This document shows, piece after piece, positions 54,174 to 62,192 of a stretch of 64,000 nucleotides of DNA. Location of the stretch: the NCBI RefSeq assembly GCF_014656455.1, contig NZ_BNCL01000001.1, positions 62,001-126,000 of the forward strand, read 5' to 3'. The notes beneath the pieces are model-generated. The model did no database searches. It was not told the origin of the DNA and saw only the letters and a list, made by a program, of their open reading frames with translations. Source of the stretch: Paracoccus aerius (lineage in GTDB: Bacteria > Pseudomonadota > Alphaproteobacteria > Rhodobacterales > Rhodobacteraceae). The position numbers and the translations under genes are program-made. How positions within the stretch are numbered: position 1 is the stretch's first letter; every line of letters starts with the position of its first letter.

Positions 54174-54650
54174 ATGCATCTTGATGCGCCAGCCCCGTCC
54201 GAGGAGGAAATCCGCGAGGTCGTCGCGCCGCTTTCCTCGCTGGAAGGGCCACTTCTGCCGATGCTGCACGCCTTGCAGGAAACCTGGGGCTTCGTGCCGC
54301 ACGCCGCCGTGCCGGTGCTGGCGGATGTCCTGAACCTGGGGCGGGCCGAGGTGCATGGCGTCATCAGCTTCTATCATGATTTCCGCAGTCAGCCCGCCGG
54401 GCGCCATGTCCTGAAGATCTGCCGGGCCGAGGCCTGCCAGTCGATGGGCGCCAATGCCTTGGCTGAATCGACCTTGCAGAAGCTGGGGATAGGCTGGCAC
54501 GGCACGACCGCCAATGGTGCCGTGACGGTCGAGCCTGTCTATTGCCTCGGCCTCTGCGCCTGCGCGCCTGCCGCGATGGTGGATGGTCGCGTGCTGGGCC
54601 GCGTCGATGATGCCCGCATGGACCGCATCCTGGCCGAGGTGGGCGCATGA
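54174..54650 (+). CDS. fdsG: NAD-dependent formate dehydrogenase, gamma subunit (NuoE-like)
   Basis: 158 residues. Small [2Fe-2S] electron-transfer subunit homologous to NuoE. Seen: LLPMLHALQETWGFVPHAAV, VHGVISFYHDFRSQPAGRH, and the four ligands in CRAEACQSMG and CLGLCACAP. Start at 54174 has GAAAGG; ATG 54126 is an alternative. The stop overlaps fdsB (ATGA). First gene of fdsGBACD, a soluble cytoplasmic complex oxidising formate to CO2 with NAD reduction. Confidence 0.94.
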   Translation: MHLDAPAPSEEEIREVVAPLSSLEGPLLPMLHALQETWGFVPHAAVPVLADVLNLGRAEVHGVISFYHDFRSQPAGRHVLKICRAEACQSMGANALAESTLQKLGIGWHGTTANGAVTVEPVYCLGLCACAPAAMVDGRVLGRVDDARMDRILAEVGA

Positions 54651-56164
54651 AGATCTTTGTTCCCCTGGACAGCGCCGCCAAGGCCCTGGGCGCCGATGAG
54701 GTGGCCGAGGCAGTTGCGCGTGAAGCGCAGGCGCGTGGCCTGGACGTGCAGCTTGTCCGCAACGGCACGCGCGGCATGGTCTGGCTGGAGCCGCTGGTCG
54801 AGGTCGAGACGCCCGAAGGCCGGATCGGTTACGGAAACGTGAACCCGGACCAGGTGGGGGATCTGTTGGACGGCAAGCTGAACAGCCTGGGCCGGGTCGA
54901 GGATATCGACTGGTTCGCGCGCCAGACCCGCCTGACCTTTGCCCGCTGCGGCGTGATCGACCCGCTGGATCTGGACGATTACGAAACCCATGGGGGCCTG
55001 GTGGGCCTGCGCCGCGCCATCGGGATGACCGGCTCGCAGATCGTGCAGGAGGTCACCGACAGCGGATTGCGCGGTCGCGGTGGCGCAGGCTTCCCCACCG
55101 GCATCAAGTGGAAGACCGTGGCCGAGGCGGAAGCCCCGCAGAAATACATCGTCTGCAACGCCGACGAAGGCGACAGCGGCACCTTCGCCGACCGCATGAT
55201 CATCGAGGGCGATCCTTTCTCGCTGATCGAGGGCATGGCGATCGCAGGCTTGGGTGTGGGCGCCACGCGCGGCTATGTCTATCTGCGATCGGAATACCCC
55301 GATGCGATCCATATCCTGACGCAGGCCGTGAAGATCGCCCGGCAGCGGGGATTGCTTGGGCCCGACGTGCTGGGATCGGGCCGCGCCTTCGACATGGAGG
55401 TGCGCACGGGCGCCGGCGCCTATGTCTGCGGCGAGGAAACCAGCCTGCTGAACAGCCTGGAAGGCAAGCGCGGGACCGTGCGCGCCAAGCCGCCTCTGCC
55501 TGCGCTGCAGGGCTTCCTGGGTCGGCCCACGGTCGTGAACAACGTGATCTCGCTGGCGACGATTCCGGTGATCTTCGAAAAGGGCGCGCAGCACTACGCC
55601 GATTTCGGCCTGGGCCGGTCTCGCGGCACCGTGACCCTGCAGATCGCGGGCAACGTCAAGCGCGGCGGCTTGTTCGAAACCGCCTTCGGCATGACCTTGG
55701 GAGAGGTCGTGAACGACATCGGCGGCGGCACGGCCAGCGGGCGGCCGGTCAAGGCGGTGCAGGTCGGCGGTCCCCTGGGCGCCTATATGCCGATGTCCAA
55801 GTTCGACACGCCGATGGGATACGAGGAGTTCGACCGCCAGGGCGGCCTGATCGGCCATGCGGGCCTGGTGGTCTTCGACGACAGCGCCGACATGCTGCGA
55901 ATGGCCCGCTTTGCCATGGAGTTCTGCGCCGTCGAATCCTGCGGCAAATGCACTCCCTGCCGGATCGGCGCGGTGCGCGGGGTCGAGACCATCGACCGCA
56001 TCGCTCAGGGCGACGCCGCCGCGATCCCGCTGCTGACCGACCTGTGCGAGACGATGAAGGACGGATCGCTTTGCGCGCTTGGCGGCTTCACGCCATTCCC
56101 GGTCATGTCCGCCCTGACCCATTTCCCCGACGATTTCGCCACCTTGCAGGAGGCAGCCGAATGA
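54647..56164 (+). CDS. fdsB: NAD-dependent formate dehydrogenase, beta subunit (NuoF-like)
   Basis: 505 residues. Binds NAD and FMN. A short N-terminal thioredoxin-like domain (MKIFVPLDSAAKALGADEVA) without its cluster cysteines is fused to the NuoF core: GLRGRGGAGFPTGIKWKTV (NAD/FMN), NADEGDSGTFADRMI, YVCGEETSLLNSLEG and the 4Fe-4S ligands ESCGKCTPCRIG with a later LCALGG cysteine. The stop overlaps the fdsA start (ATGA). Confidence 0.95.
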   Translation: MKIFVPLDSAAKALGADEVAEAVAREAQARGLDVQLVRNGTRGMVWLEPLVEVETPEGRIGYGNVNPDQVGDLLDGKLNSLGRVEDIDWFARQTRLTFARCGVIDPLDLDDYETHGGLVGLRRAIGMTGSQIVQEVTDSGLRGRGGAGFPTGIKWKTVAEAEAPQKYIVCNADEGDSGTFADRMIIEGDPFSLIEGMAIAGLGVGATRGYVYLRSEYPDAIHILTQAVKIARQRGLLGPDVLGSGRAFDMEVRTGAGAYVCGEETSLLNSLEGKRGTVRAKPPLPALQGFLGRPTVVNNVISLATIPVIFEKGAQHYADFGLGRSRGTVTLQIAGNVKRGGLFETAFGMTLGEVVNDIGGGTASGRPVKAVQVGGPLGAYMPMSKFDTPMGYEEFDRQGGLIGHAGLVVFDDSADMLRMARFAMEFCAVESCGKCTPCRIGAVRGVETIDRIAQGDAAAIPLLTDLCETMKDGSLCALGGFTPFPVMSALTHFPDDFATLQEAAE

Positions 56165-59067
56165 GAGACTTCATCATCCCACAATACCCGCCGGGCGACG
56201 ACCGCGACATGGGCACGCCTGCCAAGCAGGGCGCCCCGGTCACGCTGACCGTGGACGGCTTTGCGATCACCGTCCCGGGAGGCACGTCCGTCATGCGCGC
56301 CGCAGCCGAGGCCGGCATCATGGTTCCCAAGCTGTGCGCCAGCGACAACATGGAGGCTTTCGGTTCCTGCCGCCTGTGCGTGGTCGAGATCGAGGGCCGT
56401 CGGGGCACGCCTGCGTCCTGCACGACGCCTGTCACCGAAGGCATGGTCGTCCACACCCAGTCCGACAAGCTGCGCCGGATGCGCAAGGGCGTGATGGAGC
56501 TTTACATCAGCGACCACCCGCTGGACTGCCTGACTTGTTCGGCCAATGGCGATTGCGAATTGCAGGACATGGCCGGTGCGGTCGGCCTGCGCGACGTGCG
56601 CTACAAGGCGCCCGAGGAACGGTCGCTGCTTAACCACTTCGCGCCCCGCGACGGCGTGGGGGTAAACGCGCATTATACGCCCAAGGACGAAAGCAACCCG
56701 TATTTCACCTATGAACCGGCCAAGTGCATCGTCTGTTCCCGCTGCGTCCGCGCCTGCGAGGAAGTGCAGGGCACCTTTGCGCTGACCATCGAAGGCCGGG
56801 GCTTCGACAGCCGCGTCAAGGCGGGGGCGATTGGCGACGACTTCCTGACTTCGGATTGCGTGTCCTGCGGCGCCTGCGTGCAGGCCTGCCCGACTGCGAC
56901 CCTGCAGGAAAAGTCGGTGATCGAACTGGGCACGCCCGAACGGTCCGTCATCACCACCTGCGCCTATTGCGGCGTGGGCTGTTCCTTCAAGGCCGAACTG
57001 AACGGCGACCAGCTTGTGCGCATGGTGCCCTACAAGCACGGCAAGGCGAACCGGGGCCATAGCTGCGTCAAGGGCCGCTTCGCCTATGGCTATGCCCAGC
57101 ACAAGGACCGCATCCTGAAGCCCATGATCCGCGAGACCATCGACCAACCCTGGCGGGAGGTCGAATGGGCCGAGGCGATGGCCTTCGCCGCTTCGAAGAT
57201 GAAGGGGATCCAGGACAAGTATGGCCGCAAGTCGGTCGGTGTCATCACTTCCAGCCGCTGCACCAACGAGGAAACCTATCTGGTGCAGAAGCTGACCCGC
57301 GCGGTCTTCGGCAACAACAACACCGACACCTGCGCCCGCGTCTGCCATTCGCCGACCGGCTACGGGTTGGGCAAGACCTATGGCACATCCGCCGGGACGC
57401 AGGATTTCGACAGTGTCGAACAGGCCGATGTGGTGATGGTGATCGGCGCGAACCCGACCGACGGGCACCCGGTCTTCGCCAGCCGCCTGAAGAAGCGCCT
57501 GCGCCAGGGTGCCAAGCTGATCGTGGTCGATCCGCGCCGCACCGACATCGTGCGCTCGCCCCATATCCAGGCGGCTTACCACCTGCCCTTGAAGCCCGGC
57601 ACCAACGTGGCCGTCGTCACCGCCATGGCCCATGTCATCGTGACCGAGGGGCTGTTCGATCAGGATTTCATTCGCACCCGCTGCGACTGGGACGAGTTCC
57701 AGTTCTATGTCGATTTCGTCAGCGACCCGCGCCACGCGCCCGAAAATGTAGAGATGCTGACGGGCGTTCCCGCGGCCGATCTGCGCGCGGCGGCGCGTCT
57801 GTATGCGACCGGCGGCAATGGCGCGATCTATTACGGCCTGGGCGTGACGGAACATTCGCAGGGCTCGACCACCGTGATGGGGATCGCCAACCTTGCCATG
57901 CTGACCGGCAATATTGGCCGTCCCGGCGTCGGCGTGAACCCGCTGCGCGGCCAGAACAACGTGCAGGGGTCCTGCGACATGGGCAGCTTTCCGCATGAAC
58001 TGCCCGGCTATCGCCACGTCAAGCTGCCCGATGTCCGCGCGATTTTCGAACAGGCTTGGGGCTGCGAGATCGACCCCGAACCCGGCCTGCGCATCCCGAA
58101 CATGCTGGACGCGGCGGTCGAAGGCACCTTCAAGGGCCTTTACTGCCAGGGCGAGGATATCCTGCAATCCGATCCCGACACCAAGCATGTCGCGGCGGGC
58201 CTTGCCGCGATGGAATGCGTGATCGTCCACGACCTGTTCCTGAACGAGACCGCGAACTATGCCCATGTCTTCCTGCCGGGTTCGACCTTCCTGGAAAAGG
58301 ACGGCACCTTCACCAATGCCGAACGCCGCATCAACCGCGTCCGCAAGGTGATGGCCCCCCGCAACGGATACGAGGACTGGGAGGTGACCCAGCTTCTGGC
58401 CAATGCCATGGGCGCGAACTGGCATTACACCCATCCCCGCCAGATCATGGAGGAGATCGCCGCTACCACACCCAGCTTCGCCGGCGTCACCTATGAGCTG
58501 CTGGAGGAGAAGGGTTCCGTCCAGTGGCCCTGCAACGAGAAGGTGCCGGACGGCACGCCCTTGATGCATGTCGATGGGTTCGTGTCCGGCAAGGGGCATT
58601 TCATGGTCACGGAATACGTCGCGACCGACGAACGCACCGGCCCGCGCTTCCCGCTGCTGCTGACCACAGGGCGGATCCTGTCGCAGTACAACGTCGGCGC
58701 ACAGACCCGCCGGACCGAGAACGTCGTCTGGCACGCCGAGGATGTGCTGGAGATCAACCCCCACGACGCAGAACAGCGCGGCATCAAGGACGGCGATTGG
58801 GTGCGGCTGGCGTCCCGCGCGGGGGAAACCACGCTGCGGGCGGTTCTGACGGACCGCGTGGCGGCGGGCGTGGTTTATACGACCTTCCATCACCCGACGA
58901 CGCAGGCTAACGTGGTCACCACCGACTTCTCGGACTGGGCGACGAATTGCCCTGAATTCAAGGTGACGGCGGTGCAGGTCAGCCCCTCGAACGGTCCCTC
59001 CGAATGGCAGGAAAGCTATAACGAACAGGCCGAACGGTCGCGGCGGATCCTGACCGCCGCGGAGTAG
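56161..59067 (+). CDS. fdsA: NAD-dependent formate dehydrogenase, alpha (molybdenum) subunit
   Basis: 968 residues. Catalytic subunit. An N-terminal NuoG-like part carries a [2Fe-2S] site (Cys59, 70, 73, 87), His/Cys cluster (about 119-132) and two 4Fe-4S motifs (CIVCSRCVRACEE, CVSCGACVQACP); then the molybdopterin domains with their own 4Fe-4S site (CAYCGVGCSF). The metal ligand is Cys395 in ARVCHSPTG, with the conserved His396; cysteine, not selenocysteine. The start is ATG 56161; the frame stays open for a further 351 codons upstream through fdsB, which is only an open frame, not part of the protein. Three bases before fdsC. Confidence 0.96.
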   Translation: MRDFIIPQYPPGDDRDMGTPAKQGAPVTLTVDGFAITVPGGTSVMRAAAEAGIMVPKLCASDNMEAFGSCRLCVVEIEGRRGTPASCTTPVTEGMVVHTQSDKLRRMRKGVMELYISDHPLDCLTCSANGDCELQDMAGAVGLRDVRYKAPEERSLLNHFAPRDGVGVNAHYTPKDESNPYFTYEPAKCIVCSRCVRACEEVQGTFALTIEGRGFDSRVKAGAIGDDFLTSDCVSCGACVQACPTATLQEKSVIELGTPERSVITTCAYCGVGCSFKAELNGDQLVRMVPYKHGKANRGHSCVKGRFAYGYAQHKDRILKPMIRETIDQPWREVEWAEAMAFAASKMKGIQDKYGRKSVGVITSSRCTNEETYLVQKLTRAVFGNNNTDTCARVCHSPTGYGLGKTYGTSAGTQDFDSVEQADVVMVIGANPTDGHPVFASRLKKRLRQGAKLIVVDPRRTDIVRSPHIQAAYHLPLKPGTNVAVVTAMAHVIVTEGLFDQDFIRTRCDWDEFQFYVDFVSDPRHAPENVEMLTGVPAADLRAAARLYATGGNGAIYYGLGVTEHSQGSTTVMGIANLAMLTGNIGRPGVGVNPLRGQNNVQGSCDMGSFPHELPGYRHVKLPDVRAIFEQAWGCEIDPEPGLRIPNMLDAAVEGTFKGLYCQGEDILQSDPDTKHVAAGLAAMECVIVHDLFLNETANYAHVFLPGSTFLEKDGTFTNAERRINRVRKVMAPRNGYEDWEVTQLLANAMGANWHYTHPRQIMEEIAATTPSFAGVTYELLEEKGSVQWPCNEKVPDGTPLMHVDGFVSGKGHFMVTEYVATDERTGPRFPLLLTTGRILSQYNVGAQTRRTENVVWHAEDVLEINPHDAEQRGIKDGDWVRLASRAGETTLRAVLTDRVAAGVVYTTFHHPTTQANVVTTDFSDWATNCPEFKVTAVQVSPSNGPSEWQESYNEQAERSRRILTAAE

Positions 59068-59070
59068 GAC

Positions 59071-59895
59071 ATGGACCTGCCACAGCCCTTCGGGGCCACG
59101 GATGCGACCCATCATCGCCCCGGCAGCAGCGTCGCGGTGACCCGCGCGCTGCCCGAGGAAACGGCCATCGCCATGGTCTATGACGGATCGACCCATGCCG
59201 TGATGATGGCAACCCCTGCGGATGTCGAAGATTTCGCGATGGGCTTTTCCCTCACCGAAGGGATCGTGACCGGCACCGCCCAGATCGCCAGTTGCGATGT
59301 GATCGCCCATGAAAAGGGGATCGAGGCGCAGATGTGGCTGGCCGAGGATCGCGGCGCAGCCCTTGCCGCCCGCCGCCGGTCGCTGGCCGGACCCGTGGGT
59401 TGCGGACTTTGCGGCATCGACAGCATCGAGGCTGCGGTCCGGTCGCTGCCCAGCCTTTCCGGGATGGGTCCGACCCTGTCGGTTCAGGAGATTGCAGCCG
59501 CAACCGACTCCCTGCGCGGCTGGCAGCCGCTGCATGATCGGACCCGCGCCGTCCATGCGGCAGGTTTCCTGCTGCCGGGGCAGGGGGTCGTCCTGGCGCG
59601 CGAGGATGTCGGCCGCCACAATGCGCTGGACAAGCTGATCGGCGCGATGGCGCGGCAGGGGATCGCCCCGGCGCAGGGTGCGATCGTGCTGACCAGCCGC
59701 GTGTCCACCGAGATGGTGCAGAAATGCGTGATGGCGGGCTGCGCCGTCCTGATCGCCGTATCCGCCCCCACGCTGCACGCCCTGCGCCTGGCCGAAGGGG
59801 CGGGCCTGACCCTTGCCGCCTTTGCGCGTGGCGAAGGCTTCGACCTGTTCTGCCACCCCGAACGCCTGCGGGCAAAGGTTTCCGATGTCGCCTGA
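59071..59895 (+). CDS. fdsC: Formate dehydrogenase accessory sulfurtransferase (FdhD/FdsC)
   Basis: 274 residues. Sulfurates the molybdenum cofactor before insertion into FdsA. Seen: VEDFAMGFSLTEGIV, a CGLC cysteine pair at about 111-114 (GCGLCGIDS), VHAAGFLLPGQGVVLAREDVG, RHNALDKLIGA, and the C-terminal VSAPTLHALRLAEGAGLTL. FdsC of Rhodobacter has the same place in the operon. fdsD starts inside its end. Confidence 0.94.
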   Translation: MDLPQPFGATDATHHRPGSSVAVTRALPEETAIAMVYDGSTHAVMMATPADVEDFAMGFSLTEGIVTGTAQIASCDVIAHEKGIEAQMWLAEDRGAALAARRRSLAGPVGCGLCGIDSIEAAVRSLPSLSGMGPTLSVQEIAAATDSLRGWQPLHDRTRAVHAAGFLLPGQGVVLAREDVGRHNALDKLIGAMARQGIAPAQGAIVLTSRVSTEMVQKCVMAGCAVLIAVSAPTLHALRLAEGAGLTLAAFARGEGFDLFCHPERLRAKVSDVA

Positions 59896-60085
59896 AAAGA
59901 TGGTCACCATGGCCAACCAGATCGCCACGTTCTTCGACACCCAGCCGGGCCACGCGCCCGACAAGATCGCGGCGCATCTGAAGGATTACTGGGAACCCCG
60001 CATGCGCGAGCAGTTGAAATCCTACATCGCCGCGGGCGGCGCGGGCCTGCGCCCCTCGGTCCAAGAGGCAGCCCTCAGCCTTTGA
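59885..60085 (+). CDS. fdsD: Formate dehydrogenase delta subunit
   Basis: 66 residues. Small maturation or stability subunit of Fds-type enzymes. MSPEKMVTMANQIATFFDTQ and KIAAHLKDYWEPRMREQL match FdsD. The start at 59885 overlaps fdsC by 11 bases, with AAAGG upstream. ATG 59900 and 59909 are alternatives, but the longer form keeps the MS..K.V.MANQIATFF pattern I recall from the family. Last gene of the operon. Confidence 0.9.
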   Translation: MSPEKMVTMANQIATFFDTQPGHAPDKIAAHLKDYWEPRMREQLKSYIAAGGAGLRPSVQEAALSL

Positions 60086-60138
60086 TGCGGATGCGGTGAA
60101 ACTGCCCGGCGGTCCGGGTGTTGATGAGGGCAACCGAC

Positions 60139-61107
60139 ATGGGGACCCCGATGCGTGACACCGCCGACAAGGTCGATCTTTCCGCCTGCAGGCTGTGCGT
60201 GATCCGCAACCGCGGGTCGGGCAAGCAGGATGCCGAAGCCCAGGCCAAGACCATCCGAGAGGCGCTGCAAGGGCGGGTGGCCGAATTTGCGCTGCGGGAA
60301 ACCAGCCGGGGCGATCAGTTGCAGGACCTTGCCCGGCAGGCGGTCAGGGACGGTTTCGATGTCGTCGTGGCCGCGGGCGGCGACGGGACGCAATCGGCCA
60401 TTGCGGGCGCGCTTGCCGGAACGGACACGCTGATGGGCGTGCTTCCGGGCGGCACCTTCAACTATTTCGCGCGCGACCTGGGCGTGGGCGAGACGATCGA
60501 GGACGCCCTTGAAACGCTGCTGGACGCCCGGCCGCGCGCCGTCGATGTGGGCCAGATCGACGGGCTTGTCTTCCTGAACAACGTCAGCCTTGGCGCCTAT
60601 CCGCATATCCTCAAGACGCGCGAGGGGATCTACAAACGCTGGGGCCGTTCGCGGCTTGCGGCCTATTGGTCGGTGATGGTCGCGCTTCGGCGGCTGCGCC
60701 ACCCCATGCGCCTGACCGCCACGGTCGAGGGAGAGGAGCAGCGATACACCACGGCCCTGGTCTTCGTGGCCCGCAGCGCCTACCAGCTTGATTCCTTCGG
60801 ATTGGATGGGGCCGATGCGATCCGTGCCGGGAACCTTGCGGTGCTGATCGCCAAGGCGCGCAAGCCGCTGCCGCTGATGCGTTCGGCCGTCAGGCTGGCC
60901 CTTGGCTTCAGTGCCAAGGACAGCGACTTCGACCTGATCGTCACCGAAAGCCTGCAGATCGAGACCGACAAGGCCCAGCAGCTGATCGCCCATGACGGCG
61001 AGAAGACACGGATGAAAAGCCCCTTCCACGTCCAGGTGATGCATGGCGCGCTGAAGGTTCTGGTTCCCGCCGATGGCAGCAACAAGACGCAGGACGCCGG
61101 GGCGTGA
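60139..61107 (+). CDS. Diacylglycerol kinase-family lipid kinase
   Basis: 322 residues. Catalytic domain of the DAGK/sphingosine-kinase fold: NRGSGKQDAEA (like NP.SG), VVVAAGGDGTQSAIAG (GGDGT ATP motif), GVLPGGTFNYFARDLG (LP.GT.N). The C-terminal beta sandwich ends SPFHVQVMHGALKVLVP. Lipid substrate not known; it may act in membrane lipid remodelling. The start at 60139 has GAGGG at suitable spacing. The stop overlaps the metallophosphoesterase start (GTGA). Confidence 0.88.
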   Translation: MGTPMRDTADKVDLSACRLCVIRNRGSGKQDAEAQAKTIREALQGRVAEFALRETSRGDQLQDLARQAVRDGFDVVVAAGGDGTQSAIAGALAGTDTLMGVLPGGTFNYFARDLGVGETIEDALETLLDARPRAVDVGQIDGLVFLNNVSLGAYPHILKTREGIYKRWGRSRLAAYWSVMVALRRLRHPMRLTATVEGEEQRYTTALVFVARSAYQLDSFGLDGADAIRAGNLAVLIAKARKPLPLMRSAVRLALGFSAKDSDFDLIVTESLQIETDKAQQLIAHDGEKTRMKSPFHVQVMHGALKVLVPADGSNKTQDAGA

Positions 61108-61952
61108 CGCGGATCGCCCATCTGTCCGACCTGCATTTCGGCTTCCACCGGTCCGAACTGGTGGAGCCCCTGCTGGACCGGGTCAATGCCGCCCGGGCCG
61201 ATCTTGTCGTGGTGACGGGCGACGTGACGCACCGTGCCCGCCCCGCCCAGTATTCCCAGGCGGCTGCGTTCCTGTCGCGGATCGAAGCGCCGGTGATGGT
61301 GATCCCCGGCAACCACGACGTGCCGCTTTACAACCTGCCGGTCCGGTTCCTGATGCCGTGGCGGGGGTTTCGCCGCGCCATTGGCCCTCAACTGACGCCC
61401 TGCCGCCAGATTGGCCGGGTCCGCGTCATGGGGCTGAACAGCGTCGATCCCTCGGCGGTGCAGCGCGGCATCATCCGCGACGGAGAGATCGCCCGGTTGG
61501 AACATAGCCTTGACCCGGAGGCGATGAACATCGTGGCCGTGCACCATCCCCTTGAACATCTGGCGCAGGTCGACAAGGAGCTGTCGCGCCGCGCGCCCGA
61601 GGCATTGGCCCGGCTGGACCGCGCAGGCGCGCAGATCGCCCTGTCCGGGCACCTGCATGTCTGGGCAACCGGGGCCATGCTGGACCAGACGGCGCATCCC
61701 GGCCTTTTGCAGGTGCAGGCGGGGACGGCACTGTGCGGGCGGCTGTCCGACAGGCAGAACGAATTCGCGGTCCTGCAGATCGACGGCCCGTTCTTGTCGA
61801 TCGAACGGCACATCGCGCCGATGGGCCAAGCGGCTTTCCGGCCACCCCAGCACGAGTATTTCTCACGCGAAAGCGGTGTCTGGGTTGCGCATCAGCCGGC
61901 GGAGGAACCGATCGTTCCGGGGGCGACGGAAACCGTTCTCAGCACTGCGTGA
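61104..61952 (+). CDS. Calcineurin-like metallophosphoesterase
   Basis: 282 residues. Dinuclear-metal phosphoesterase with all motifs: HLSDLHFGFH, VVTGDVTH, IPGNHDVPLY, VAVHHPLEH and ALSGHLHVW. Related to CpdA and other cyclic-nucleotide or nucleotide phosphodiesterases, but the substrate is not certain. Start GTG at 61104, overlapping the DAGK stop by four bases; the two form one unit. Confidence 0.88.
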   Translation: MTRIAHLSDLHFGFHRSELVEPLLDRVNAARADLVVVTGDVTHRARPAQYSQAAAFLSRIEAPVMVIPGNHDVPLYNLPVRFLMPWRGFRRAIGPQLTPCRQIGRVRVMGLNSVDPSAVQRGIIRDGEIARLEHSLDPEAMNIVAVHHPLEHLAQVDKELSRRAPEALARLDRAGAQIALSGHLHVWATGAMLDQTAHPGLLQVQAGTALCGRLSDRQNEFAVLQIDGPFLSIERHIAPMGQAAFRPPQHEYFSRESGVWVAHQPAEEPIVPGATETVLSTA

Positions 61953-62009
61953 CCCGCGCAAGCCGGAAGGACTGCCGCGCAGCCTGGCCTTTATCGCGGC
62001 ACTTTTGCA

Positions 62010-62037
62010 TTGAGTTATGGGCAAAACACCTTTATAT
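62010..62037 (+). promoter_or_regulatory. Probable promoter of rpsA
   Basis: TTGAGT at 62010-62015, 16-base spacer, TTATAT at 62032-62037. Predicted start is near 62044, giving a leader of about 150 nt before rpsA. The nearby TTGCAT (62005) is too far away for good spacing. Confidence 0.55.
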
Positions 62038-62060
62038 GCACGCCAGTCTTAGGGAGAGAT

Positions 62061-62119
62061 GGTCAGAACAGACCGCAACGGAACGGGTCGGGCGTCACGC
62101 CGCGACCCTTTGTCGTTCC
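62061..62119 (+). promoter_or_regulatory. Structured 5' leader of rpsA
   Basis: Two hairpins in the untranslated leader: a small one GGTC-AGAACA-GACC at 62061-62074, and a long one at 62080-62119 made of GGAAC/GTTCC outside, and GGGTCGGGCG pairing with CGCC-G-CGACCC inside, with loop TCA and one bulge. It has no T run, so it is not a normal terminator. Many ribosomal-protein mRNAs, including rpsA in other bacteria, have autoregulatory leaders; this is the inferred role. Confidence 0.5.
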
Positions 62120-62192
62120 CGAAAGGCGTCATAAAGACCGGCGGAGCCAACCGCATGGCCAGTAAAATCGTCGTAAAGGAAACCGATCATAT

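Noticed and set aside
56005-59964. A 1319-codon open frame on the minus strand across fdsA and fdsC
   Set aside because: Antisense to conserved fdsA/fdsC, rich in Gly, His, Arg and Asp as expected from reverse-frame translation, and without a plausible start.
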